Below, in pieces: positions 50,040 to 61,998 of a DNA stretch of 64,000 nucleotides; position 1 is the stretch's first letter, and each line of letters starts with the position of its first letter. Source of the DNA: Stenopsyche tienmushanensis (lineage: Eukaryota; Arthropoda; Insecta; Trichoptera; Stenopsychidae). Both the position numbers and the translations under genes were made by a program. Under the pieces are notes generated by a model. The model was not told the origin of the DNA. It searched no databases and saw only the letters and a program-made list of their open reading frames with translations. The stretch is from contig WACJ01000101.1 of the NCBI GenBank assembly GCA_008973525.1, positions 1-64,000 of the forward strand, written 5' to 3'.

Positions 50040-50271
50040 GTTACGCAGCGAAAGCAACGGTGGCGCGTGGTGCCCAAAGCGACAAGTGACAACAGACAGT
50101 GACGAGTGGCTACAAGTGGACCTTGGTCGGGTGGCACTAGTGACCGCCAGTGGCACTCAAGGCCGATTCGGAAATGGTCATGGATTAGAATTCGCCGAAG
50201 CGTACATGCTGGAGTACTGGAGACCCCGTCTTAGTAAATGGCAGCGCTTTCGGGACACTATCGGCGATGAG
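50040..50271 (+). CDS. Ddr: Discoidin domain receptor, third coding exon
   Basis: Acceptor TTGTTCCAG precedes 50040. The donor is GTCAGC after GAG at 50271. The exon completes Arg61 and encodes residues 62-138 (77 codons, ending in phase 0). It contains AWCP (W71, C72), DEWLQVDLGR, LVTASGTQGR and HGLEFAEAYMLEY, all characteristic of DDR discoidin domains. R103 and E111 align with collagen-contact residues R105 and E113 of human DDR2. The remaining strand ending in 'RVELYGC', the DS-like domain, the transmembrane helix and the kinase are not in this window. If the donor were skipped, translation would run to a stop at 50326, which is not expected for the family. Confidence 0.95.
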
Positions 50272-50746
50272 GTCAGCATCATAAATCTATTTCTGAAAAT
50301 AAGTTGTATTTGGCTCGAGGCGACTTAAAGATGACATTTTATAGTTCGAAATAACTCCCATTAGCCTGGAAGGACTTAGTCCCTTGCAATACGATTTAAG
50401 TCTTGACAACTGTAGTACAACTAAGAGTGTTTTTATCTGATACAGATAATAACATTTCAGTTATGAATCATATTATAGAATTATATTATAGTTAATGAAA
50501 AAAAAGAGCATGAATCGAGTTATTTATTATTTTTATATTGATAGACGTACTAAGACCTCGCTCATGCTTCTGAAAATTGATTCAATTTCGTCGACCAATT
50601 TCATTCCAAACTTTTGTGATCATGTCCCTTAGGGCAAAAAAATATAAGTTGTGCCCTTTATAATAGAATACATATGTTAACGTGTGTGTATAATCAAAAT
50701 TCCCCTTCAGATCACCGTTTTCTTTCAAAAATGCAGTTAATTTCAG

Positions 50747-51457
50747 CAGAGCCGTAACGAGGGTATGAAGCGCCTGTGGCAAATATTTAACTTGCGCCCC
50801 CCCCCCCTCCCGCGGTTTAAAGGTTAAATAATACTTTTATAAATGCAAAATAATAAATGTTTTTATAATGTATATTTTATTTATATGAAGATAGTCCCAA
50901 AAGTACCCGACCTAACGTATAGATGACGGTTATTGTTTAAAAATAATACTTTCAAAATCGTACAGATCATAGAAGGCCCAACGTGCGTATTTATCCCCGA
51001 AAATATCGGAAAAAAACCCTAAAAGGTACCGGAGTGGCCACAAGGTCCAACTGGTCCGCTTTTCGGACCGCCGACATGATGAAAGAACGCCTCGCGATCG
51101 GACGCCAAATCCGAATATGTCTATATAAAACGAAGCTGTCCAGAGAAGACTGATCGAGTGGGTTATTTAAATTTTACAATCGGTGGAAAATATCGTTGTC
51201 TTTGTCTTATTACGGGCTTATGCCATCTGAGTCGGTTCAATATTTAAGCGATGACGTAGATAAGAAGGATTAGACAACTCAATATATATTATAAAAACAG
51301 ACAGAGTCAATCAGTGTTCAGTCATGTGAAGTAGAATGGTGAAGTAAAAAAAAACCAATTGCAATTCTCGACTGGGTCGATATTCTATTTTTTGCGCCCC
51401 AAGCCCAGTTGCGTTCATAGCGGGCGCCTGCTTTGCCACCACCTTGTTGCGCCCCTG
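50747..51457 (+). mobile_element. hAT element, family VIII, with perfect 8-bp duplication
   Basis: Left end CAGAGCCGTAACGAGGGTAT..GCGCC; right end read inward CAGGGGCGCAACAAGGTGGT..GGCGCC. AATTTCAG occurs directly before (50739-50746) and directly after (51458-51465). 711 bp with no transposase, so non-autonomous. Inside, a block at 51043-51124 with the hairpin CGGTCCG/CGGACCG recurs at 63768-63834. It lies 475 bp downstream of the exon three donor. Confidence 0.9.
51043..51124 (+). repeat. Repeat block with GGTCCGCTTTTCGGACC hairpin, partner at 63768
   Basis: GTCCAACTGGTCCGCTTTTC and a downstream 'atcgga.gcca.a.ccgaa.atgtctat' are shared with 63768-63834. This copy has about 15 more bases between the two shared parts. 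The block is part of the family VIII hAT element here, so the second site may be a fragment of the same family. Confidence 0.7.
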
Positions 51458-51842
51458 AATTTCAGACAAGACAAATATATAAATATATTCAGAGTACGAA
51501 AGCGAATAAACCACCAAGAAAAGTGCCAATAAGTGCTTTGGAAAGCCAGTATTGAGCCAGGCAAAAGGGAAAAAATAATTAAGTGAGTGAGAGTACTCAT
51601 AAGATTTTTAATGGTTAGGAATTTTGACTGGTTTTAGTAGAAGTAGCTTCGTCCAAATTTTGGTAGTTTTAGTGTTAACATATGTTAAGACTAGTATTTT
51701 TCCTCGAGAATTTCTTGAGAAGTATACAAAATCTAGAGTTCTCATTTCTTGCGAAATCTAAGAAATCAAAATGCTAGAAATCAATATTTATTGTATAAAA
51801 TTTGTACGAATATTTTTGATACAAATACAACCATTTCCATTT

Positions 51843-52131
51843 TTAACCGTTTGAGTAGTGAGCTAATATAAAATCTTCATAATCTTAGATTTAGATACTA
51901 TGTATATCCACAATATTCGGTCATTTTTTCAAGTGAATTTAATATCTGAGTTAAACGGGTAAACGATCTTTACAATCGTACGATGTACGCAGGAAGCTCT
52001 CCGTCTCTGTCTCCCATGCACAGTTACCACTCTCACTCAGTCGCTATCTCTTTCCGAGCTGAGCGTATAAGTGTGCTCTTTCTGAATCACTGAAATTCGC
52101 TCGCAAATAAGCGATCATCCTACTGTACAGG
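51843..52131 (+). mobile_element. piggyBac-like MITE, family II, short copy
   Basis: Begins TTAACCGTTTGAGTAGTGAG and ends in the 'gcgatcatcctactgtacagg' variant shared with 3739-4405. Internal deletions shorten it to about 290 bp. Confidence 0.75.
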
Positions 52132-53399
52132 AAAAAGACTGAACTGCATGAGTCAGTTTTTACTACAATGCATCAGGATTCTAAATCGTCTTATCCATGT
52201 TTTCTCAGAATGTCGAAAGATCTTAATATTTTATCTGACGATAGCAAATTCAGTAAATTATACTTACATTTATGTCGACTAAAATTTTAAACTCATGTAT
52301 ATACCATGTATTACGATCTGCTCATAATTTTTCCTATTTATTATATTATGTATATTATATATACTATTTTACTATATAGAAAAACAGATCTCCGCGTCTG
52401 TATATATTTTACCTTAAAATATATTACACGTGACAATTAACGAAAATGTTATCATTTTCCGAAGAAGTACTCTCATTTTTATTGATAATTATCTAAATGT
52501 ATTTGGGATCAAAACATAACTACGATTACGATAGTCATATTTCAATTAATAAAATTTCAAAAACACTCGTCTGTAACGATTTTAGAGAGTTTTAAAATGA
52601 TGTGTTTGAAATTCATATCACTCAGATTAAAACTTTTAAAACACGCTATTTTTATTTTTTTGACGACTGTATTGTTGAAAAAAAAATTTGAAGAATCCTT
52701 AGTTGAGGCCAAATGTGTTTCATTTCATTGTATCCATTTTTACCATCAGATCGTCACCATCTCTTGAGTTTCCCCACAAAATATTTAGGCACTGCATTCA
52801 AACACAGCTTTTTTTGGCTCACCCGTTGCTCAAAAACCACCGAGTGATATCGGTATGGCGCATTCACATTTCGATGGCTAAACGCTCCAATTCAATCACT
52901 TATTGTGAGCTCTCATGCATAATAATAACAAGTCTATCGTAATTCGAATAACCGAATGAATGCGAGCGTTTTAAACTTTATTAAAATTGCTTTGACAGCC
53001 CATTAAATCCGTTCGTACGTGAATGACTCGCGGATATGAACGGAAACTGTTGGTTTTTTTTCTGTCGTTCACGGGGTCGAAGAATGAGAACACGGACTGC
53101 AATGGCTTAAATAAAATGCGTTCTGATTGACCACTCCATGTAATCCAGCAATGATTTAAAATTTCATTAAGTTCGATGATCCGATGGTATCCTCCCCTCA
53201 AAACCCGGACTAACGATAAAAAATGTGTGTTATTAGAATGTAACTTTAAATTGTCAATAAACTTGCTTTTGAATTTAGGACATTTTCGATGTCTCGGGGT
53301 TTACAACTATACATAGCCCAAAGGCAATGGTAATATTTTGAGAATATAATCATTCTCTAAAAGTTAGATTTTCCTAACCTTCCTTTAACTTTACCTTTT

Positions 53400-53426
53400 T
53401 TAGATGTAAAAAAGGTGGCAACCCCT
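53400..53426 (-). mobile_element. Solitary hAT-like terminus
   Basis: Read on the minus strand: CAGGGGTTGCCACCTTTTTT, a common hAT end. No partner was identified. Confidence 0.35.
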
Positions 53427-54526
53427 GTCCAAAAACACCGATTTAATTATTCAAGGTTCTAAAAAACAATAGGAACCTAAATTCTAACTTTTATTCAAGT
53501 TCAAGGCGTAAGTTTCAGACGAAATCGTGCGGTCGGTAAAGTGTTAAGTTTGCAAATAAAATATGGATAATAATTTAGAATTCACGCTTAAATTATTTTT
53601 TATATAAATTAATATATAACTGAGACGTCATTTAACTATTGTATGATTACTTCTAAAGGAGCTCTTTATTTCTTGAACAAAATCATCCCCTATTCAATTT
53701 GATATGCCAAAATACCAGGCATCATATTAATTGCAATAACATGATGCAGATTATTCAAACGACGAAAGTTTGACCAGTATTCCTCACCACGAGACTTGAA
53801 AAAGCGTCCAAATTCCAATTGGATGAAATTCAAGTGCTTTCGGATGTACTTATAATGCATTAGTTATTCTCATTCTGAACTGAATTATAATACTCACGCC
53901 GAGAGGTTGATACTGGATGGATTCTAAGAAAAATACACACTCACAATGAGAACATTTTTAGAATGTTCAATCTACTCGAATTGCATCCCGAATGTATCCG
54001 GCGAGCCAAAAGCAATCTCCATTTATCAAATTCGCTGTTAAAAATGAACCAAGCACTGTGTAGCAATTCCATGAATACATCCAGTTGTCCGCAGATGGAA
54101 ATGAGAGCGTATCATTTTCAGCAAAACACAACCCCACCATATTCAGGCTCATAAAGTGACCGCGAAACGGTTCAATTAAACAGATGCGAGTTATTTTCAC
54201 GTCCGTGTTACGAATGGTAGTTTAAATCGTGTCTGGTCTAGTTGGTAGCATACTCTTCCTGTTTAGATAGATTTACCAGCAATGTCTATTTCAATTTGAA
54301 ATTAATCTACAACGGCTTATGGATGCATAAGTAAATCTATAGTGTGATTCTAAAAATGTAAAGAAAAAATTGAAGACATCAGAAAACAGCCCCTAATCTG
54401 TCAAATTTATGGAGAAAGAAAAAGACGTAGTTTAAGAAAAAAAACGTCAATTTAATATTGTTGGTTAAATCAATAACTAGACAAAATTCAATCAATACAT
54501 GCAATAAGATGAAGTACGAGGGTCAT

Positions 54527-54840
54527 ATAGAAAGTAAAGTTACAAGGGTTCCTGAGGCCGAAAGATATTTTATTTGTTTCGAAGTTGGCACACTTGGCAT
54601 GAAGGGAAGATCCTAATGGTTAGTTTGTTTGATCTCGCGTATTTGTCTGCCATTTTGTTTAGTTACAGTAATTTCTTCCGATGGAGAAGTCGTCGCGCGC
54701 ACCCACCACCTCTCGTCCGTGCGAGATTCGCGTAGTCATCCGTTTTTTGAGTTTGCAGAACAATACCGCCGTTAATACTCATCGTAGAAGTTTATGGTAG
54801 TGAGTAGTGAACAAGCGTGAAATAAGCGTGAACTTTATAA
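54527..54840 (+). pseudogene. Mariner remnant, left end and transposase N-terminus
   Basis: CGAGGGTCATATAGAAAGTA follows a TA at 54525 and is a typical mariner terminus. From the ATG at 54681 the frame reads MEKSSRAPTTSRPCEIRVVI and RFLSLQNNTAVNTHRRSL, resembling the first helix-turn-helix of mariner transposases. Two stops follow. The rest of the element is missing. It is a different lineage from the mariners at 16881 and 30481. Confidence 0.8.
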
Positions 54841-56429
54841 ATAAAGCTTATAAAGCTCCAGATGTGTCGTCATCCCCTAGCCATAATTTAAAACATGCAT
54901 AATATGTAATCATTTTAACATCAGCTGTTAGCCAAAACGTTATGACAAATTTATGTGGCTTTTTTGACATATATTGGCATTGAATTTTTGATTAAATGAA
55001 TTTTTCATTCATTAAAATAATTTCTTATTACGCTATTGGATATTGTCGCTATTGGTATACTTGGATCTAAGATGTTTTAAATCATTAATTTAAAAAGCTG
55101 CTGAGCTAGTAGATAAAATTCTAAGACTTTCAATTCGTATTTAGACAAATATTCGCTAATACTAATGATTGCTTCCCTAATTTTAAAGCAATTCTCGATC
55201 TTCTTGTAGTTTTTCATCCCCTAAAATTATCAAAGAGGGGGATGCCACGCATTTATGTAATGGCAAGCGGCTGATTCGATTTAATAATAATCCATGATTT
55301 AAATTTTAGTGGCACGTCCGGGGAAGGCGGCACGTGTTACTAATCGTTTATGAATCCATCATCAATCTATCTGCATGACGAAGGCACGGGTGCGAATTGG
55401 AAGCTATTTGCACGGCTAGCCTCCATCCCCCCTGGCGTGAATTGATCAGGTAGCCATATGGAAGCTTAGTGCCAAATGATGACGAGGCCGACTGCTGGTC
55501 GGCTTAAAAAAGAATCGTGAAACAAAGAGTCATCGCCGTCGAGGAACTGCAGCCATCTAAGTTCCCAATCTCCAATATTCTCGTAAAAGAAAACTCTTCA
55601 TCCCTGGTTTAGATGATGATTCTATAATAGAAACCTTACCATTTTTTACGGCATTTTATGCCTTAATGGCACGTTTACTAAACGTCAATATAAATAGACA
55701 TACTGGCAAATTTAAGCTTGATAAATCGAAGTTTCATCGAAGTTATCTTATCACGTAATTGCACGTAAGAAATATAAAATTATCATCTCCTTACATTATT
55801 TCCGACATTGTAATCTATCTATGTTCACAGACATTGATTTTATGTCCTTCTATAAAGATTTAAATATGTCTCCTTGGAATACTCGATACATGAATATATA
55901 TGTACGTTGTGTCATTCATTTTTGAACAGCATGCATTATGCTCCGAAAACATGCTGATTTACAGCGATATCCCTTTGTACATATTTTATTGTGCTCATTC
56001 ATCCTTCAAGGCAGTTTAAGTATTTTCATGTAAATAAATTTGAGTCCAAAGATTCCCAAACTAACTCCCAAACTTTCTCATACAAATGCATCGACACTTA
56101 TGTATCGTTTTCACGGACGCGTGTTTAACAATTTTCTTCATTAACCAAACTTCTTGCAAATTTTTACTGCTTATTAGGAAAATTTCAGATCTGTACTCCA
56201 CAATTTTATAGATCAAATGCATTTTTTCTTACAATTTATAAATATAAGTAAAAGAAGAAAGTTCTTGTATTTTGTTTGAAACATAAATCTGTCAAAACAA
56301 GCATATACCAAGAATGTTTGAATTTCGTATCATTCTATAAATAATTAATTATTATTTATAGAATAATACGAATATATATCTAAATTAATGTCCTTTTTAG
56401 TTCTGTATTATAATTTAGAAGTTGTATAT

Positions 56430-58057
56430 TAGGGTGGTTCTTATTTGGGTAAAAAAATATTTTTTCGAATATTTGACCTACCAACATTTCATTTGATTTT
56501 CTACCCTAAAAAACTATTTCGGTATTTTTTCATTTTATTATAAAATAATTTTTGGGGGTCACTAAGGATAAGGCTTGAATTTTAATAAAAAATATATTAA
56601 AATACTGTTTTAATGACTAACTTGTATTTATTAATATAAAACATTTACATGTAAAATTAATGTTTAGATTACAAATAAGGATACCCTTTTAATATTAAAA
56701 TTCAATAATAATATTCAGGATACAAGCATTGTTTTTTTGGTATCAGGATATTTCTTTCTGGAGTCTTTTACAAACGAAATATCCAGTATCTGGAAAAAAC
56801 CCCAAAGAGTTACACAGTCGCAAAGTCTTCTATGCTTTTTTTGGTGATGTGTTCGACATCAATGCTTTTTCTTTTTGGAAAATCCTCGGAAAGTTTTCGA
56901 TTCTTAGTGCATCTACCATAATTTTCTTATGTTGAACTGAAAGTTAGTTGTCAAAAAATACAAAAGACACCAATTCTTTCGATAAGTACCATAAATGACC
57001 CAGTATTTTTTTCATGGCGAATTTGGCCATTATTTGGTTGCGTGTTAAGGATGCTAGGTCTTTTTATTTATTCTAAGTAATTTTTCGGTGCGTATTATCC
57101 TGAAAACCATTATTTTATATATATTATGACTGTAAAAATACATATACATTTCACTGCTTTCACTTCATTTTTCGTCAGTTTAAACTGATGATTAAATGGA
57201 AAAATCTTCAAGCTTTAGCCATCCATTTAGCATGGTGAAGACTAGCAAGTCTCCTAAATAAAACATTTTTTCAGAAATTCCTCACAAGAAAATTATTCAG
57301 CAGCATCTTATAGTCATCTCTAGGTTAATATACTTAAAGTCATTTTTGAGCAAAAAAATCTTTGCACTTTGATCGATTTTGTTCCAGTTCTTCTTAAGCC
57401 TTTTAAATAATTGGATATCAGAAACACTAGACGGACCGAGTGATTGAGTCATTACAGCTTCTAATATAATTTCCATTATATGATGGCGATAAGCTAGACA
57501 AAGCATATAATTTTCCATTTTCTGCTCCAGAAGAACACAAGCTCTATTTCTCAAGCCAATGTTTACAGCTGTAGTGTTAAAACATAAATGTAATACATCA
57601 ATAGAAGTTAACTTTGATGCAGATTTGGTGTTGATTGGCCGATAGGCCAAATATTGGTTTTATTTCTAGTTAATAATCTTCTGCCACTGCTCGTGGATGC
57701 CATGATAAGTTGAAACAAGTACATATAATTAAGGAAACAAAAGTGCTTTTGCTAATGACCAAGGTGCGGAGCAGGGCTCAATCTCAAAACGTACCCGCAG
57801 GAAAGAATTAGAAAAGGGTGAAGGGGAGGAGGGATGACTGTAGTGAATTAGTGAGCTTTTCTGCATGGTATTCCACTACACAATAGACTTATAAATATAC
57901 CAGAGGCCATACAACGTTTTTTTCTGAAACTTTAACTTAAGATAGCGACCTCTGATTTTTTTATTAAAAAAATACGTATTCATTTTTTAGGGCAGAAAAT
58001 CATATGATGGGTTGACCACCCAATTTTTAGAAAAATCTAAAAAAAAGGACAACCCTA
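56430..58057 (-). mobile_element. DNA transposon with long inverted ends, superfamily not assigned (family VI)
   Basis: The left end TAGGGTGGTTCTTATTTGGG and the right end (read inward TAGGGTTGTCCTTTTTTTTA) begin inverted repeats of roughly 100 bp with moderate divergence; both include GATTTTCTRCCCTAAAAAA. The 1.63-kb element carries a minus-strand transposase fragment at 57297-57650. Shorter coding-like remnants follow downstream on the minus strand at 56710-56940. The target duplication is unclear (TA possible). Confidence 0.75.
57297..57650 (-). pseudogene. Transposase-like fragment in family VI transposon
   Basis: 117 codons. The frame contains LHLCFNTTAVNIGLRNRACVL, MLCLAYRHHIMEIILEAV and TQSLGPSSVSDIQLFKRLKK. 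These match a conserved pattern I know from transposon-derived proteins of many invertebrates (CFDTTxxNTG...G.C.LLE...L..LACRHHI.E...). Here the aspartate of the FDTT motif is Asn (CFNTTA). The frame ends at 57297 and the rest of the protein is fragmented, so it is probably inactive. The superfamily name is not certain. Confidence 0.6.
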
Positions 58058-61000
58058 TTACATATGCTCTATACCTATCTCTATCGATATAACAAAATCG
58101 AACTGTATTAAGGTAAGGAATAAATTCCTGAATCTAAAAGTGAAGAGATTGACATAATGGAAGATTTTCGAAATGTATGACATGTTAGGAAAATGTTGTG
58201 TTTTTGTCCAAAAACGGGGTGCAACTTTTTTTTCAGACGCAATACCAAGGAGGTAAATTTAAATCTAAACGCTTACGTACAAAAAAGTTTACCCTGACAT
58301 CAGCAACATAGTGGAAATTTCTAGACAATAGTCGTTTTTCTTTAACGATTTGGTGAGTATTGGTAGAATTATATTTTTAAAAAATCTGTGAACTGAAAAT
58401 CGAAATTAAAAGGGAAGTTCATTTTTATTTTTTGTTAGCAAGGCATATATTCTTTATTATAGTTATTAATAAAATATGTTAACCCTCATTTAGGACACGC
58501 TCCCAGATGTGTTAGTAATACAATAAAAGCACTACACTATATGGAGTTCCTTTTGTACGAAACTAATAAATCTATACATTTAAAAATATTTCTTTGAAGA
58601 TCCGTCATATAAACTGATTTTTAGAAGAAAGAGCTTGGTTTAAAAATCGGTAGTTCTGGTGTCAAATCAATCTGCAGAAATGTTCGCAATGGCCGTTTGA
58701 TTTTTGCCTCGCGCATTATAATAATACGTGACTCGAGCGCTTACAGCGCGAGTCGGGAATTAATTCGCAGAGTTTCTATAACTTTGCAAGCGCCGTCGCC
58801 CCCTATTTATTAATTCTCGAATTAAATTGCACGCCCGCTGAATTTATCGGCTCGTTCATAATGCATATGCTAATGTTATTTATCGGTGAGCTAATATTGC
58901 CGGAGTTGAAGTGCAGATGTATAAAATAGGTGTTGTGGGGTATATGCGGCCCGCGGCCGACGTATAAATCATGACCACATGGCCACACGCCCAGCCTTTA
59001 TGTTCCACTTCAGCATCATCATTTCGGTTTACATTCGACAAATGCAAAATTCATAATTCATTCCTTCTAATGCGATTATATTATCGCTAAATTTATTGAC
59101 TGAGTTCGAGCGTAGAGCAAATATCAGCGAAGACCCAGATCATGGCAGCTGAAAAAGCGCTCAAATTCGATCGAATTGATCTAATTATTAACTCTTTGCA
59201 CTCGGAGCCATCCTAGAGAGTACCTGCCAGCTATTGGCGAGAATCGGTCTTAATTCGTTCGTCGCTGCGTCCACCGTATATGGTGGACGAGCGTCCCCCG
59301 CACGGGCCCCGTCGCGTAATTTCGGTGGATATTTTCGGATTTGGTGGTTCATAAAAAAAACCTAGATGCTTCACCACAAAGCATTCCCCAGATTAACAAC
59401 AAGGTGATAAATTGATCATACGTCATTTATTTCATTAATTTTAAATAGAGATAACACATCCCTCAATAATTTCACAGGATTGTTTTGGAAGAAATTGAGA
59501 AAAAAATGATCCCAAATTAAGAAGAAAAAATATCCCACGAACTTATTGAGTGGTATAAAATACAAGCTATTTACCATATATAATATAGTTTTTATTGATT
59601 TTCATCGTTTTTATTCAAGTGCTTAATGCAATGCATCATCGACATTTTGTAAAGCCGCGGTATGGTGGATTTAAATTCTGCAATAAAGCGAGAATTAGCA
59701 ATTCTTAGAAGTATGGCTTTGCATGATTCATAATGCGATTTAGACTGGAAAATTGTGTATGTAATAAAAATGTTCTCGACGAAGCAATTTGAAGCCTTGT
59801 TAATTCGAATTTATGTGCAAAATAACAATCCTTTTTTAAGTCCTGAACCAATGATGAAGTCAACCTTTGTATAATCTCATAATATTGAATTTCATAAAGC
59901 GATAGTTGTTAACAAATAAAAAAGCTTTTCGGCGATAATGAAATTAGCTTGCAACATCGTTTGTTTATGTATTTTTATAAAATACACCCAGTTCCTATAG
60001 GACTAGTCGTCGAAATGTAATGAATATGTTTCTAATTCGTCTAACGGGATATTCCTCATGGGACATCCCAGGAAGCTGGAAAATATTTATTTTTCCCATC
60101 ACAAGTTCTGTGCCGGTTTTATGCGTTTTCCCTGGTCCCAGTGGCGGCGCTCCTATTTTAGGGTATGGAAGTTTTTCCGATCCGTAGCACAAAATATTAT
60201 TTTACAGTAACAACTTTCATGAATAATTCATGAATTGTCTATCGCCAAATGTAACATTGTTACCCGTCACTATTCCCATTCGCTGATATCTTGGGGCTCC
60301 AACGCCGATATGCTCCTAAGCGAATTTTATGTAAAAATTCTCTTTCACATAAAGATCCTTTTTATCCTAATGCAATAAAAATGTAGCACTAAGAGTATAC
60401 TAACTAAAACACCGGATTATCACGCCGACTGAAAACAAAGTGGGTGCAATAGTAAAACGTGCTAGATCATAGGATGGAAGGCTTTAACAGTATTATTGGT
60501 GGCGAAAAAATAAGGAAGAAGCAAATTTAATGAAAATGTCATCTGAGGGAATTTAAAATTCAACAGACGATAGTACTGATATAAACAATAATTAGCATTT
60601 AAATAATTATCATTTTACTCTAACAAGCAAAAATAAAAGTCCTGACTTGGTTGAACAATTGGATTCATATTTTTCAAATGAATATAAGGTAAGAGGAAAC
60701 TTTACAAGTGTTTAGCTCCAAATAAACAATTTTTTGACGACTTCCCATTCAAAATAATCGAATATAATAGGTTTTTTTTTTACAATAAATAGCATATAGA
60801 TCTGAAGATGCTACTGAAGTAGGCTCAGAGACTGAAAATATTAGGCCAATAAGCAAGTGTCTTCTTAAATCCTGATTTAAAAAAAACAATGCTTTAATAA
60901 ACATAGCGACGATGCGCAATAGTGATGAATAAAGTATTACGTATTTTTATGGCTGTTACGAACAGCTCTGTATCAAGGATGAAAATTTGATCCTTGGGTA

Positions 61001-61189
61001 ATTAACAATGAAAACATTTATGTTTTTCTTACTATAATAACCAAATCACACATCAATCTTTCTATTAGTGGTATCTAAAATTGATGCTAATGCTCATTGA
61101 GCTGTATTTACAAACAATTGACTTACGGTAGTCTGAGAGCAAACCTATCGATGATAATTTCTTTCTATTAAATGATGTACCGTGTGGGC

Positions 61190-61760
61190 GTTTCACTATA
61201 TGATGCCCACACATATAACCTCAGGAGAGTGGTAACCCTACGTCCGTGGGTAACAGTCGAACCCCTAGGGTAATAATGTAGAGTAGAGGTGCATGAAAGC
61301 AGCCTCATCAGTTTGCTCATCAAACGCTGCTGAGGTAGCCCAACTAACATGAGTTAGGCTCGCAGCCTACCCTGTGCTGCATACCCATAAAGTGGAATAT
61401 AGAAATGTCGATTACAGAAAGAGTAGAAGGACTCTGTGTAAAAAGCAACGCAACAGCCTAATGCATAGAGGGAAGAACGGCTTTTGACTGCTCGAACGGC
61501 GACTCGTCTCCGTGGTTAGGTATTACAAATGACCGAACCAATAGTCCACGTAGTCTGATGTCGGTCTTCCTGGAAAAAAATTGGCTTTTTTGGAGGATGC
61601 GAACTAAAAGGGGTGGGTAAGCCGGAACCTCTGCGCGTAACGTTTCTCGGGAGATCAAAAGAGCAATGGAAGACATTTCTGTGTGGCTAGTCTGAGGGCA
61701 CTCGGAACAGACTGCCCAACAGCGCAGGACATGGACTCTGTCGCCAAGAGTTCAAAATTG
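61190..61760. other. GC-richer block of unknown nature
   Basis: This block differs sharply from the AT-rich DNA on both sides. It has few poly(A/T) runs and no long ORF (the minus frames at 61168 and 61458 are 60-72 codons with no domain). It opens just after an inverted repeat GTGTGGGC...GCCCACAC near 61182-61212. It may be the untranslated or 5' part of a non-LTR retrotransposon, a SINE-like element or an unclassified insertion. Confidence 0.35.
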
Positions 61761-61932
61761 TGTATTGATAGATCTGAATAAAATAATTTATTGAATATTT
61801 AAAAAAATGTTTGCCCATAATTATAAAATGTCATCAATCGCAGACAATCGTAATTTGCTAAATTAAATCAAGTCATCAAATTTACTTTCATTTTAAAATA
61901 ATTTAAAATATGATAATAATATATTGATATTT

Positions 61933-61998
61933 GTTTCAGGTAAGTGACAAAAATATTTGTCCATATTATTTAAAATGCTGTTCTGGTAAGTCGATTTA
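61933..61998 (+). repeat. 70-bp repeat, partner of 22708-22775
   Basis: See partner. This copy reads TTTCAGGTAAGTGACAAAAA at its start and CTGGTAAGTCGATTT at its end. Confidence 0.6.

Noticed and set aside
50272..50328. Read-through of exon three into a stop at 50326
   Set aside because: A good GAG|GTCAGC donor fits the family's reading frame, and the read-through residues (VSIINLFLKISC) do not match DDR proteins.
54228..54300. tRNA-like motif TGGTCTAGTTGGTAGCATA
   Set aside because: A-box-like only; no B-box or closed cloverleaf can be drawn.
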